Source of the DNA: Ammoniphilus sp. CFH 90114
GTDB lineage: Bacteria; Bacillota; Bacilli; Aneurinibacillales; RAOX-1
Length of the DNA stretch: 64,000 bases
Direction: 5' to 3'
Assembly: GCF_004123195.1 (NCBI RefSeq)
Contig: NZ_SDLI01000006.1
Span: 248,001-312,000, forward strand
The notes beneath the pieces were generated by a model. The model was not told where the DNA came from. It ran no database searches and was given only the letters and a program-made list of their open reading frames with translations. Below, in pieces: positions 1-9,113 of this stretch. The translations under genes and the position numbers were made by a program. The stretch's first letter is position 1. The number at the start of each line of letters is the position of its first letter.

Positions 1-719
1 GAGAATTTCGCATTTCCTGGAATGGTATTACTGTTATCGCCACCCGCTACAAACCTAGTCATCTTAGCTGAATAAGGTACCATCGGGTTGAGGTGAATTC
101 GGTTGAGCTCATGAACGATGGCAGCGCCAACTTCAATAGCATTAACATTTAAGTGAGGTCTTGCTCCATGCGCATCTGCCCCGCGAATTTCCCCCTTTAT
201 GAACTGACCTGCCCCATTGATGATAGCTGGAGCAGCTTTACCATTCTCAACTTCCTGGAAGGGTCTAAGATGAACGCCATATAAATAATCGACATCATCT
301 ATAACTCCCTTTTCAACTAACTTTAATGCGCCTGTCCCTTTCTCTTCTGCCGGCTGGAAAATCAACTTCAGCTTACCTTTCGGCTCATAGCCAATTTCTT
401 TTATCAGCATTAAAGCACCTAAAACCAGTGTCATATGAGCGTCATGTCCACAGGAATGGTTTGCTCGAAACTCCCCATTTACCTCTTGCCATAAGGCATC
501 AAGATCAGCACGTAACGCAACTGTCAGAGGGCCTGATCCTATCTCACCGATTACGCCAGTGCAATCATCAAAAGTGGTTACACTACAACCTATTTCTTTT
601 AACTTACTAGAGATATATTTCGTTGTATTGTATTCCCTCCAGCTTACTTCCGGGTTTCCATGGAGATATTCAAAGATTTCAAGTACAAATGGTCTTAGTT
701 CTTGCAATGTTTCTTTCAT
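1..719 (-). CDS. M20-family amidohydrolase, probable N-succinyl-L-amino acid desuccinylase (3' end outside window)
   Basis: The reverse strand is open from an ATG at 719 to the left edge, giving the first 239 residues of a protein that is usually about 370-390 aa. AAAGGAGGA lies 8-9 bases before the ATG. The M20/amidohydrolase metal-site motif HSCGHDAH is at residues 88-95 and FQPAEE at about 121-126; both are hallmarks of the HipO/AmaA aminoacylase branch. It is the last visible gene of a five-gene operon, 30 bp after a racemase gene. In Geobacillus the equivalent enzyme hydrolyses N-succinyl-L-amino acids, the irreversible last step of D- to L-amino acid conversion. Family membership is seen; the succinyl substrate is inferred from neighbours. 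General aminoacylase or hippurate hydrolase activity is the alternative. Confidence 0.85.
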   Translation of the reverse strand, partial: MKETLQELRPFVLEIFEYLHGNPEVSWREYNTTKYISSKLKEIGCSVTTFDDCTGVIGEIGSGPLTVALRADLDALWQEVNGEFRANHSCGHDAHMTLVLGALMLIKEIGYEPKGKLKLIFQPAEEKGTGALKLVEKGVIDDVDYLYGVHLRPFQEVENGKAAPAIINGAGQFIKGEIRGADAHGARPHLNVNAIEVGAAIVHELNRIHLNPMVPYSAKMTRFVAGGDNSNTIPGNAKF

Positions 720-749
720 TCACGGGATCCTCCTTTCTTGGTATTCCTA

Positions 750-1865
750 TTAGGGTCTAATAATTCCTTTCCATTCTAAGGTGTATTTATCCATTAGCGC
801 GGGTACGGGCTGGTATCCAATTCCTGGGCTGGATGGTACGTCAATTGTTCCCTTTGAAGTAACCACTACTTCTGGAGAAATGATATCTTCATGCCAATAT
901 CTTGAGGATCCTGAAGTATCCCCTGGCATGACGAAATTAGCTAGACTTGTAATCGCAATATTGTGGGCTCTACCAATTCCGGACTCTAGCATTCCTCCAC
1001 ACCACAACGGTATGTCTTTACTTAGGCAATAATCATGAATTCTTTTAGATTCGGTCAATCCACCCACGCGTCCAATTTTGATGTTGATAATTTTGCAGCT
1101 TCCAAGTTCTATAGCTTTCTTGGTATCTTCCAACGAATGGATGCTCTCGTCTAGACAAATCGGGGTCTTGATCTGTGCCTGAAGCTTTGCGTGATCAATA
1201 ATATCATCATGCGCTAATGGTTGCTCGATCATCATGAGATTATAATCATCAAGAGCTCTAAATACTTCAACATCGTCAAGGGTATACGCGGAATTGGCAT
1301 CAGCCATTACGGGCACATTCGGAAATTTTTCTCTCACTGCTCGAATCATTTCCACATCTTTACCTGGTTGAATTTTTATTTTCATCCGTTGATACCCTTC
1401 ATTGAGAAAACCTTCAACGACGGCTAGAAGATCCTCTACACTTTCTTGTATGCCAATACTTACGCCCACACCAATCTCGGTTTTTGATCCACCTAATGCT
1501 TTTGCTAGAGGGACGTTATTTTGCTTAGCATAGAGATCCCATACGGCTCCTTCAATAGCAGCTTTAGCCATATTATTTCTTCTGATAGGAGCGAAGATTT
1601 CACTTACTTGATCCGGGTGCTCGATAGATCCTTTAGCATAAAGCATCGGAATCAAAAAATCCTCCATTACATGCCACGCTGTTTTAACTGTTTCTTCATT
1701 ATAGATTGGTTGACTCATGGCGACGCATTCCCCATATCCTACCTCATCACCACTATGTGCTTCTACCAGGATGAATTCACGATCTGTTTGTGTTCCAAAG
1801 CTGGTTTGGAAAGGGGCCTTTAATTCTAGCTTCATCTTTCTAAGTACGAAATTGTTGATTTTCAT
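750..1865 (-). CDS. N-succinylamino acid racemase / o-succinylbenzoate synthase family enzyme (copy A)
   Basis: Enolase-superfamily protein of 371 aa, the usual length for the NSAR/OSBS group. The catalytic set is intact: KIKIQ (the KxK pair), MADAN, IEQPL and CLDES metal ligands, and the second lysine in NIKIGRVGG. The Arg three residues after that lysine is the second-shell residue associated with racemase specificity in this family. No menaquinone genes lie nearby, so racemisation of N-succinylamino acids fits better than a MenC role. It follows a paralog (1909-3018) by 43 bp and precedes an M20 amidohydrolase by 30 bp. ATG start with GGGGAGATCC upstream. Alternative: promiscuous OSBS activity. 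Confidence 0.88.
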   Translation of the reverse strand: MKINNFVLRKMKLELKAPFQTSFGTQTDREFILVEAHSGDEVGYGECVAMSQPIYNEETVKTAWHVMEDFLIPMLYAKGSIEHPDQVSEIFAPIRRNNMAKAAIEGAVWDLYAKQNNVPLAKALGGSKTEIGVGVSIGIQESVEDLLAVVEGFLNEGYQRMKIKIQPGKDVEMIRAVREKFPNVPVMADANSAYTLDDVEVFRALDDYNLMMIEQPLAHDDIIDHAKLQAQIKTPICLDESIHSLEDTKKAIELGSCKIINIKIGRVGGLTESKRIHDYCLSKDIPLWCGGMLESGIGRAHNIAITSLANFVMPGDTSGSSRYWHEDIISPEVVVTSKGTIDVPSSPGIGYQPVPALMDKYTLEWKGIIRP

Positions 1866-1908
1866 GTTATGGATCTCCCCTTATTTAATGGAACTTAGAT
1901 TTGTTTGA

Positions 1909-3018
1909 CTAAAAATGAAAAGTATGACTATACAATATGTATTTTTCAATTCGATCTCTATTCGGTTCGTACCCAATTCCGGGTTTATCAGGAACGGAAA
2001 TCATACCATCTTCCACTGTAACTTCTGGATCAATGATGTCTTCCTTCCAATATCTCGAGGATGCTGCTGTATCTCCCGGGAGTGTAAAGTTGGATAAACT
2101 GGTAAGAGCTACATTGTGTGCTCTGCCAATGCCTGCTTCAAGCATACCTCCACACCAAACAGGAATATTGTTTTCTTCACACAAATCGTGGATTTTCTTT
2201 GATTCGGTCAAGCCACCGACGCGTCCAATCTTTATGTTAATCACCTTACAACTTCCTAAGTAGAGAGCTTTACGTACGTCTTCTGCCGAATGAATACTCT
2301 CATCTAAACATATGGGAGTTTTCATTTGAGCTTGAAGTTGTGCGTGGTCGACAATGTCGTCAAAACCAAGTGGTTGTTCAATCATGGTCAAATTAAAGTC
2401 ATCCATGGCTTTTAAAGTATCAATGTCCTTTAGTGAATACGCACAGTTTGCATCAGCCATGAGAGGGACGTCTGGGTACTTCTTACGAATTTGTTTTAGG
2501 ACATTTATATCCCAACCCGGTTGAATCTTCACTTTCATTCGTTTATAGCCTTTACCAACATATTCATCAATAATGTCTAATACTTGCTCGACGTGGTCTT
2601 GAATTCCAATGCTTATTCCAACATCAATCTTCTTTCTCATTCCACCTAGTGCGGTTGCCAGCGATATCCCTTGTTTCTTCGCATACAGATCCCATATAGC
2701 TCCTTCAATGGCTGACTTAGCCATGAAGTTCCCACGTATAGGAGAAAAACACTTAGAGACATCATCGGGATGTGAAATAGGACTCTTTTGTAACATAGGA
2801 ATTAAAAAATCACTCATGATGTGCCAGTTTGTTTTTACCGTTTCTTCTTTATAGAAGGGGTCTCCTGCCGCCACGGACTCAGCCCAGCCAGAGATCCCAT
2901 CCTTATCTCTCACCTCGACTAAGATAAAATCCTTGTCATATTCCGTTCCCACACTCGTTGTAAAAGGATGTAAAAGCTGCATCTTCATATGTCGCAAAAC
3001 AATTCGTTGAATTTCCAA
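1909..3018 (-). CDS. N-succinylamino acid racemase / o-succinylbenzoate synthase family enzyme (copy B)
   Basis: Second enolase-superfamily racemase, 369 aa, clearly homologous to the next gene over its whole length. It keeps KVKIQ, MADAN, IEQPL, CLDES and NIKIGRVGG, so both copies should be catalytically competent. The codon at 3018 is TTG, preceded at a good distance by AAGGGGGA; no better ATG lies nearby, so I accept TTG. It sits 12 bp after the GNAT gene. Differences from copy A cluster in the N-terminal capping domain (for example around residues 45-55), the region that shapes side-chain specificity in this superfamily, which suggests two racemases with different amino acid ranges. That last point is inference. 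Confidence 0.88.
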   Translation of the reverse strand: MEIQRIVLRHMKMQLLHPFTTSVGTEYDKDFILVEVRDKDGISGWAESVAAGDPFYKEETVKTNWHIMSDFLIPMLQKSPISHPDDVSKCFSPIRGNFMAKSAIEGAIWDLYAKKQGISLATALGGMRKKIDVGISIGIQDHVEQVLDIIDEYVGKGYKRMKVKIQPGWDINVLKQIRKKYPDVPLMADANCAYSLKDIDTLKAMDDFNLTMIEQPLGFDDIVDHAQLQAQMKTPICLDESIHSAEDVRKALYLGSCKVINIKIGRVGGLTESKKIHDLCEENNIPVWCGGMLEAGIGRAHNVALTSLSNFTLPGDTAASSRYWKEDIIDPEVTVEDGMISVPDKPGIGYEPNRDRIEKYILYSHTFHF

Positions 3019-3030
3019 TTCCAGTCCCCC

Positions 3031-3852
3031 TTAGTTATAAACTCTTTTTAACCCATAATAGTAGATGTCTGGTCCATTACCCTTGGTTAATTGTGTGACT
3101 ACCCATCCTCGGTTGAGGTAAAAAGTAAAAACTTCTCTTGTTTTTAATCTCCAATCCAGTGCCAACTTCATGTCCTGCAATTTAATCTTTTGGAATGCAC
3201 TAGGAACAGGTACCCAAATGAAAGAGGAGAAATTCTCGTTTAATATGAGATTCTTAGGGACAGGAAAAACATAGGATTCCGTATCAACCTGAATCGTAAC
3301 AGGATCATTCTGTCCCATCTCCATAAGCGCTCTCTCAGATCGTTCCTGTTCAGGGTTCCATTCTACCAAGAATCGGTCTGAAGGTAGTCCTGCATTTAAG
3401 ATGTCGGGCATGTCTCCGTAACAATTCTCCACATAAGTTCTGCAGAAGGCTCCTAGCTTGGTCAAGTTTAGATAACCATTTACTGTTTCTAGAGGATCGT
3501 AAGTCCAAGTGATTAATTTATACCCTAATCTGCGAGCCTCTTCCCGCTGTTTTAGCTTCAATTTTTCACCTATGCCTAACTTCCTATAATCTGGATGGAT
3601 CCCCATGCTATGAGAACAAAGATACACTTTTCTTCCATCAAACCCTGGAAAGCTATATTGGAATCCTATCAGTTGATTATTAAGAAAAGCTCCTATGACC
3701 ATCCCGCCGTTCTTTACGACGGTTAGGGTTTGATGAACCGGCACAGGATCATCACTTGCCCACACCATCTTTTCTAAATCTCTAACTAAGGTTAATTCTT
3801 CGGTTGAGCTAACCGTTCGGATGATTAACTCTTGTAAGTTATCTTTACTCAC
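3031..3852 (-). CDS. GNAT-fold N-acyltransferase, probable D-amino acid N-succinyltransferase
   Basis: A 273-aa protein of the COG3375-type GNAT group, with the acyl-CoA binding region around HPDYRKLGIGEKLK and the group's typical block from WTYDPLETVNGYLN to LGAFCRTY. An ATG at 3897 is in frame, but a GTG at 3852 has AAGGAAGGAG 8 bases upstream; starting there removes an overlap with the rpiR-type gene, so I use 3852. In Geobacillus kaustophilus the homologous gene beside an NSAR encodes a succinyl-CoA:D-amino acid N-succinyltransferase, the first step of D- to L-amino acid conversion. The family is seen, the reaction is inferred from the conserved neighbourhood. Confidence 0.8.
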   Translation of the reverse strand: MSKDNLQELIIRTVSSTEELTLVRDLEKMVWASDDPVPVHQTLTVVKNGGMVIGAFLNNQLIGFQYSFPGFDGRKVYLCSHSMGIHPDYRKLGIGEKLKLKQREEARRLGYKLITWTYDPLETVNGYLNLTKLGAFCRTYVENCYGDMPDILNAGLPSDRFLVEWNPEQERSERALMEMGQNDPVTIQVDTESYVFPVPKNLILNENFSSFIWVPVPSAFQKIKLQDMKLALDWRLKTREVFTFYLNRGWVVTQLTKGNGPDIYYYGLKRVYN

Positions 3853-3877
3853 TAAAAACTCTCCTTCCTTGCCTTGC

Positions 3878-4735
3878 TTACTCGATAAATACACCATGGG
3901 TGGAATAGACTTCTTCTAATTTCTGCTGACGCATTTGAACCCGTTCTTGGTCCTTCATTGCTATACCTGAGATAATCATATCGATTACACTGATGACTGG
4001 ATGGATAGAAGGTGAATCGGATTCTACATTTTCTTCTGTTGTAAGAGTAAAATCGGCTATTCGACCTACTGGAGACAACAAACGATCCGTTAAACAGATG
4101 ATCGGGATCCCTTGAGACTTCACGCTTTCAGCTAAATGAAGGGTTTCCTTCAAATAGCGTGGAAACGAAAGGATAACGACAGCTGAATGCTCCGTTAAGT
4201 CACTCAGTTGTTCATACACGTTTCCTGCAGTTGGACTCAGGTAGACTTGATCCCTCAAAGTATGAAGTTGAAGAGAAAACCAATAAGCTGCAGCAAAGGA
4301 AGCCCGCATACCCACAACTAACACACGGTCAGCTTCTATTAGTTTACCTATTACCTTCCACACCTCTTCTTGGTTTAGTTGCTTCAAGGTCTGTCGCATA
4401 GAAACAACTTCCTTCTCCATTGTGCGGGCAAATAGAGTTGAAATCTCACTCGTTCCCTGCTCCGCATTAGAAATCTCCGTTGGAGGCTGCGCTCCTTGGC
4501 TATGACTAAGTACCCATTGTTGGATATGAGATTGCATCTCACTAAATCCGTTAAATCCTATAGCATAGGAAAAACGAATAACCGTGGTTTCACTAACATC
4601 AACCTTGCGGCCAATCTGTGAGGCGGTGTTAAACGCAAACTCATCCCTATTCTGGATTAAGTATTCAGCGACTCTCTTTTGTCCTGGAGATAACTTGCTA
4701 TACTTTTCCTTTATTAAGTTCTCTAAGCTATTCAT
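3878..4735 (-). CDS. RpiR/MurR-family transcriptional regulator
   Basis: 285 aa: an N-terminal RpiR-type helix-turn-helix at about residues 1-77 (the segment ending in SETTVIRFSYAIGFNGFSE is typical) and a SIS domain at about 120-250 that normally binds a phosphosugar or similar ligand. It is the first gene of the D-amino acid conversion operon, 25 bp ahead of the acyltransferase. Start ATG at 4735 with GAGGTG six bases upstream. Two similar 14-bp near-palindromes lie just upstream (4752-4796) and are the likely autoregulatory operators. RpiR proteins are usually linked to sugar phosphates, so control of an amino acid pathway is somewhat unusual; the ligand is unknown. Confidence 0.88.
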   Translation of the reverse strand: MNSLENLIKEKYSKLSPGQKRVAEYLIQNRDEFAFNTASQIGRKVDVSETTVIRFSYAIGFNGFSEMQSHIQQWVLSHSQGAQPPTEISNAEQGTSEISTLFARTMEKEVVSMRQTLKQLNQEEVWKVIGKLIEADRVLVVGMRASFAAAYWFSLQLHTLRDQVYLSPTAGNVYEQLSDLTEHSAVVILSFPRYLKETLHLAESVKSQGIPIICLTDRLLSPVGRIADFTLTTEENVESDSPSIHPVISVIDMIISGIAMKDQERVQMRQQKLEEVYSTHGVFIE

Positions 4736-4751
4736 GTCAGCACCTCAAAGT

Positions 4752-4796
4752 GAAGTTTACACTTCCATTTGGTTTAATTTACGAAGCATATACTTC
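4752..4796. promoter_or_regulatory. Twin operator-like palindromes upstream of the rpiR-type gene
   Basis: GAAGTTTACACTTC at 4752-4765 and GAAGCATATACTTC at 4783-4796 share the pattern GAAG-Y-N-TA-Y-ACTTC and are 31 bp apart centre to centre, close to three helical turns. The first ends 17 bp before the rpiR start. Placement suggests binding by the RpiR protein; a role for the divergent chemoreceptor gene is also possible. Confidence 0.55.
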
Positions 4797-4907
4797 GTAT
4801 ATAATATTTTTATCATACTTTTGTGTATATTTAAAGGAATTTTTTGGAGTTGAGTGATTTTTACTTTAATTAAAACTTTTATACTTTTTAGAATAGTACT
4901 AAAGTAG

Positions 4908-4913
4908 TATAAT
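4908..4913 (+). promoter_or_regulatory. Probable -10 element of the soluble chemoreceptor gene
   Basis: A perfect TATAAT lies 35 bp before the ATG at 4948. The -35 region is poor, so a sigma-A promoter helped by an activator is possible. An imperfect inverted repeat (TACTTT at 4882-4887 and AAAGTA at 4901-4906) overlaps the spacer and could be an operator. Confidence 0.4.
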
Positions 4914-4947
4914 TATCTAAATTACTGAAGTGAAGGAGAAACAATTT

Positions 4948-5769
4948 ATGCACCAGATTCTTAAGTCGCTAGTTGACTCTACTCCATTTTTACTAGGTAC
5001 CATGAAGGATGACGTCATGATTGGTATTGTAGATCGAGAGCGCTTTCTTTGTTACATCCCAAGCACTGCGATTGATCTTGGTGTGAAGGCAGGTGATCCC
5101 ATTCCTCCCCATGATGTGAACTTCCAGAATGCCCTGAAGGGCATTCCAGGAGCAGGAAGAACTCCTGTTGAAGCTTACGGTGTTCCTTTTTATGGTAAAA
5201 CTATCCCCGTCAAAGTAGGCAATGAAGTTGTAGGGGCTTTCGGTATAGGATACAACATCCAAGATCAAGTACTGCTTGAAGAATCCATGGAAAAGTTAAA
5301 TTCCATCATTGATAGACTAACAGACCGAGTACATACTATTGCTGCCCATGCTGAGGAACATGCAGCAACAAGTGAGACGATGCAGAAGAATTCCTCTTTA
5401 ACCATGGAGCGATCTAATCAGACAGATAAGGTTTTATCCTTTATTAAAGGCATTGCTGAACAAACGAATCTACTTGGATTAAATGCAGCGATTGAGGCGG
5501 CACGAGCGGGCCAACATGGGGCAACCTTTTCTGTAGTCGCTAAAGAAATTCGGAAACTATCCGGTGATTCAGCAAATGCTACCGTAGAAGTTGGTGGATA
5601 TTTAGAAAATGTAAAGGCTAGTATGAGAGAGATGGTCTATGGATTAGAAGGAATTACCCAATCTTACCATGAACAGAGCCAATCGGTGGAAGAAATGACG
5701 AAGATGATTGAGTTACTCCATGAGATTTCAAATAATATGAACATGTATATTAAGAGAATGTCGCAATAA
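4948..5769 (+). CDS. Soluble methyl-accepting chemotaxis-type transducer (YfmS-like)
   Basis: 273 aa with no transmembrane segment. Residues 1 to about 110 form a small sensor domain; about 115-273 is the coiled-coil MCP signalling domain with the hairpin tip [20 protein letters not shown]. The sequence after the tip reads [17 protein letters not shown] where most receptors have [17 protein letters not shown], a noticeable divergence. An upstream GTG at 4930 is in frame, but AAGGAG at 4933-4938 places the start at ATG 4948. It is divergent from the rpiR-type operon. Length and layout match the Bacillus YfmS class of cytoplasmic receptors. The ligand is unknown. Confidence 0.85.
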   Translation: MHQILKSLVDSTPFLLGTMKDDVMIGIVDRERFLCYIPSTAIDLGVKAGDPIPPHDVNFQNALKGIPGAGRTPVEAYGVPFYGKTIPVKVGNEVVGAFGIGYNIQDQVLLEESMEKLNSIIDRLTDRVHTIAAHAEEHAATSETMQKNSSLTMERSNQTDKVLSFIKGIAEQTNLLGLNAAIEAARAGQHGATFSVVAKEIRKLSGDSANATVEVGGYLENVKASMREMVYGLEGITQSYHEQSQSVEEMTKMIELLHEISNNMNMYIKRMSQ

Positions 5770-5778
5770 TGAAAACAC

Positions 5779-5817
5779 AAAGAAGGGCTTCTTCCAACGA
5801 AGAAACCTTTCTTTATT
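5779..5817 (+). terminator. Weak hairpin after the soluble chemoreceptor gene
   Basis: AAAGAAGG (5779-5786) pairs with CCTTTCTTT (5806-5814) with one bulge, and CTTC/GAAG pairs inside. The following T tract is short, so termination may be partial. Confidence 0.4.
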
Positions 5818-5866
5818 TGGGTTTACATATTGAGATTTCAAAACAGTAGAAACAACCTAGAACTGC

Positions 5867-6757
5867 TCAAATTCGACCAAGGAAGCTTCCGGAAGCGGTT
5901 TCCCCTCTTCTTAGGTTTAATACGGTAACCTCTGGCCGGCAGAGAAAGCGAACGGGCAAAATCGTCGTTCCTACTCCACGATTTACGTACAGTTGTAAAT
6001 GGGATTCCGGTACGTGGACATGACCATCTACAAAGTATTTGGCTCCTCTTGGTGTAAGGACCGGCCCGATAAAAGGAAGTCGTATCTGTCCCCCATGACT
6101 ATGCCCCGAAAGCTGCAAGTGAACTGGGTACTCCTTTGTTATTAAAGCATAGTCAGGAACATGGGAAAGTAAGATCGTAAACACATTAGAATCAAGACCA
6201 TCTAGAGCTTGTGCGAGGTCTGGTCGTCCTCTTAGGGCGTCATCCACCCCTGCGAGAGCAAACTTCTGTCCATGAACTTCAAAAAGATGATGCTGATTCA
6301 TTAGGACTTGGAAATGGGTATGTTCCAAAGCTTTCATTACTTCGCTTATATCGGTTCTATAATCATGGTTACCGACAACGGCAAACTTCCCTAGTGGTGC
6401 TTCGAGGTCAGCTAGCGCCGCAACGCTTGGAAGCAAATTACTTCCATCCTCATCCATAAGGTCACCTGTAAAACAGATGAGGTCTGCTTTCTGTTGTTGA
6501 ATCAGTTCAACCAGAGCTTCAATATGCGAGGAAGAAAAGAAATGGTCTACATGGAGATCACTAAAATGAACAATCCTTAAACCATCTATAGGCTTCGGAA
6601 GATCAGGAAATGTGAGAGTTACTTCATTAACTTTAAACCAGAATCGTTCACCCCAGACCGTGTAAACAGATGGAATACTAATTAATCCTAATAAACCGGC
6701 AAAGAACTTAAAACCTTTAGTTATTAGCTTTCGTCTTGTAAAGGTAGTTGTTTTCAT
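5867..6757 (-). CDS. Tat-exported metallophosphoesterase, YkuE-like
   Basis: 296 aa. The N-terminus TFTRRKLITKG followed by a hydrophobic stretch (about residues 15-32) is a twin-arginine signal. The calcineurin-like metal motifs are all present: FSDLHVDH, FTGDLMDE, VGNHDYR and LSGHSHGGQI. Bacillus subtilis YkuE has the same layout and is exported by Tat to act outside the membrane, where it acquires its metal. It is monocistronic between convergent and divergent neighbours. The physiological phosphoester substrate is unknown. Confidence 0.88.
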   Translation of the reverse strand: MKTTTFTRRKLITKGFKFFAGLLGLISIPSVYTVWGERFWFKVNEVTLTFPDLPKPIDGLRIVHFSDLHVDHFFSSSHIEALVELIQQQKADLICFTGDLMDEDGSNLLPSVAALADLEAPLGKFAVVGNHDYRTDISEVMKALEHTHFQVLMNQHHLFEVHGQKFALAGVDDALRGRPDLAQALDGLDSNVFTILLSHVPDYALITKEYPVHLQLSGHSHGGQIRLPFIGPVLTPRGAKYFVDGHVHVPESHLQLYVNRGVGTTILPVRFLCRPEVTVLNLRRGETASGSFLGRI

Positions 6758-6878
6758 ATCAATTTATACGATGAATCAAGCGAAAAGTTACACAGAGTAA
6801 ACCAATAAAGGAATTTCGTTTTATTTGTCCAAATATTTATAATAGTATTCATGTTGGCTAGAGAGAATGGAGGACCTA

Positions 6879-7754
6879 ATGAAACGAGATATTCAAGTTC
6901 TACGAAACTTAGTTTTTGGGCAAACGGATAAAGAATATTTAACGGCAGATGTCTATCGTCCTCTAGAGGGTGAGAATTTCCCTGCTATTCTTCTTATTCA
7001 TGGTGGAGCTTTTCAATCCGGTTCCAAGGAAATGTATAGGGAATGGGGACATTATTTAGCGAGGGAAGGTATGGTCGCGGTAGCTATTAACTACCGACTT
7101 GCAACACCATCGAATCCAATATGGCCAGACGTTTTATCTGATGTCCGACAAGCTATAAACTGGATAGTCAGTAAGTCTCATGAATGGAATATTGAACCGC
7201 TAAGAATTGGAGTTGTAGGAGACTCAGCTGGAGCTACCCTTGCTAGTTTACTGGCTTTTCATTCCCACGTTTCCAGTTATAAGATTCGTGCCGTCGTAGG
7301 AGTTTATGGTTTATACGATATGCTAGATCTTCGTTCTAGCAGAGAGGAAACCATCATAAAACGATTAGTGGGGCAAAACTTGAAAGATGCACCTGAAGTA
7401 TATCGAGAGGTCTCACCTATTAATTACGTGGAGAAAATCGTGGAAAGCCCTATTTTTGATACGAGTTTTTTTCTCGTATGGGGAGAGCAAGATCAAGTGG
7501 TTCACCCTTCCCAATCTATTCATTTTGCCAGTCGTCTTAAAGAAGCCGGCGTTCCCGTAAGTACACTCATTTTTCCAAAACATGGTCATTTTTGGTTTAA
7601 TTTATTACCTGGTATTGATGGCGGAAGTTTACACGATTACCCAAACACTAAAGCAGCCCCTGCTGTTCTGGAGTATCTAAAGAAAGAGCTAATAGAAACA
7701 GAACTTGGAAATTTCTCTTCCGCCCAAATTAGTAGATTAAAAGAATTAGTCTAG
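6879..7754 (+). CDS. Alpha/beta hydrolase, HSL-type esterase/lipase
   Basis: 291 aa. The oxyanion-hole motif HGGAF lies at about residues 41-45, the nucleophile elbow GDSAGA at about 108-113, and candidate acid and base residues in WGEQDQV and KHGHFWF. The ATG at 6867 contains the ribosome binding site GGAGG (6869-6873), so the start is the ATG at 6879. It lies 34 bp before a SufS-like PLP gene and is probably cotranscribed with it. No signal peptide. Substrate not predictable beyond short-chain esters or amides. Confidence 0.83.
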   Translation: MKRDIQVLRNLVFGQTDKEYLTADVYRPLEGENFPAILLIHGGAFQSGSKEMYREWGHYLAREGMVAVAINYRLATPSNPIWPDVLSDVRQAINWIVSKSHEWNIEPLRIGVVGDSAGATLASLLAFHSHVSSYKIRAVVGVYGLYDMLDLRSSREETIIKRLVGQNLKDAPEVYREVSPINYVEKIVESPIFDTSFFLVWGEQDQVVHPSQSIHFASRLKEAGVPVSTLIFPKHGHFWFNLLPGIDGGSLHDYPNTKAAPAVLEYLKKELIETELGNFSSAQISRLKELV

Positions 7755-7788
7755 AGTTTAGATTAACCTATATAAGGGAGGATTATTA

Positions 7789-9039
7789 ATGAGTAAAGCT
7801 GCTTATACTTTTCCAATTCAACGAGTACGTGATCAATTCCCGGCATTACGAAGAATGTATCATGGGAAGTCAGTTGGCTATTTTGATGGTCCGGGTGGAT
7901 CACAGGTTGTAAAGGCCTCGATTGACGCAATCTCTGCCTATATGATGAGCGGTGGCGCCAATCTTCACGGATGTTTTCCATCTAGTGTTGAGACTGAAGA
8001 AATCATACTTCAAGCGAAACAAGCCGTAGCAGATTTTGTAGGAGCAACTCCAAACGAAGTTGCTTTTGGAGCAAATATGACGACTCTTGCCCTTTCCATC
8101 GCACGTGCAATGGGGAAAACATGGAATAAGGGGGATGAAATTGTCGTTACAGAGCTAGACCATCGTGCGAATGTAGACCCATGGATTACAATGGCTGAAG
8201 ACAAAGGAGTTACGGTCCGTTGGATAAAAGTTAACCCGGACACTTTAACACTAGATGAAAGTTGCTTAGAAAGCGTTATCACTGAAAAAACCAAGTTAGT
8301 TGCCGTAGGTCTTGCCTCCAATGCTGTTGGTACAATAAATAGTATTTCTAACATTGCTAAACATGCTCATCGCATGGGTGCAGTTGTTGTGGTCGATGCT
8401 GTCCATGCTGCTCCACACCTCTTTATAGACAGAGATGAACTTGGTGCGGATATCCTCCTTTGTTCAGCATATAAGTTCTTTGGACCCCATGTGGGAATTG
8501 CTGTAATAAAGGAAGAGCTATTTGAATCCCTCTTGCCTTATAAACTTGCACCTGCACCGGCTTACATACCAGATAAGTTAGAAACGGGCACCCAAAATCA
8601 TGAAGGAATTGCAGGTATCGAACCAGCGATTGATTTTATTGCAAGTCTTGCCATCGAGGGAACAACGAGAAGAGAACGACTTCGCTCAGGATTTGAACAA
8701 ATTGAAGAACACGAACAAGCTCTCGCACGTAAGATTAGGGATGGTTTAAGCAATATCAGGGGAATTAAGATTTTCCAGGCGAATGAAAGTGTTTTAAAGA
8801 CCCCGACTATTGCATTTCGACTGGAAGGAGTATCTCCTAGAGAAATATGCGAGAAGCTGTGTGAAGAACAGAGTATTTTCGTAGCCGATGGTGATTTTTA
8901 TGCGATGACATTGGCAGAAAGATTGGGAATACGTGAAAACGGAGGGTGGGTCCGTGCCGGTTTAGCTCCCTATAATACAGAAGAAGAAGCCGAGCGACTG
9001 GTTCACGGGGTTCGCATGATAGCCAGTATGTATGAATAA
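7789..9039 (+). CDS. Cysteine desulfurase-like PLP enzyme (class V aminotransferase fold)
   Basis: 416 aa with the fold-type I landmarks: DGPGGSQ near the N-terminus, VVVDAVHAAPH, and the PLP lysine in SAYKFFGPH at about residue 229. The sequence belongs to the SufS-like subgroup (TIGR01976 type) that is distinct from true SufS/NifS; no suf or isc genes are near. AAGGGAGG precedes the ATG. It follows an esterase gene by 34 bp, so the two may act in one pathway. Family assignment is firm. The reaction is not known and could be desulfuration, elimination or epimerisation. Confidence 0.82.
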   Translation: MSKAAYTFPIQRVRDQFPALRRMYHGKSVGYFDGPGGSQVVKASIDAISAYMMSGGANLHGCFPSSVETEEIILQAKQAVADFVGATPNEVAFGANMTTLALSIARAMGKTWNKGDEIVVTELDHRANVDPWITMAEDKGVTVRWIKVNPDTLTLDESCLESVITEKTKLVAVGLASNAVGTINSISNIAKHAHRMGAVVVVDAVHAAPHLFIDRDELGADILLCSAYKFFGPHVGIAVIKEELFESLLPYKLAPAPAYIPDKLETGTQNHEGIAGIEPAIDFIASLAIEGTTRRERLRSGFEQIEEHEQALARKIRDGLSNIRGIKIFQANESVLKTPTIAFRLEGVSPREICEKLCEEQSIFVADGDFYAMTLAERLGIRENGGWVRAGLAPYNTEEEAERLVHGVRMIASMYE

Positions 9040-9041
9040 CT

Positions 9042-9105
9042 ATGACATGAGAGAGGGTGTCTCCCAACAGGTCGGTAAAACCGACTCCTAGGGGGCACCC
9101 GTCAT
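9042..9105. other. Compound inverted repeat between convergent genes
   Basis: ATGAC (9042-9046) pairs with GTCAT (9101-9105), GGGTG with CACCC inside that, and a central hairpin GTCGGT-AAAA-CCGAC. There is no T tract on either side, so it is not a standard intrinsic terminator, but it separates convergent genes and probably ends both transcripts. Confidence 0.5.
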
Positions 9106-9113
9106 AAAAGACC

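Noticed and set aside
1937-2263. Long plus-strand frame opposite the NSAR copy B gene
   Set aside because: It is the antisense shadow of a well-supported enolase-superfamily gene and has no ribosome site.
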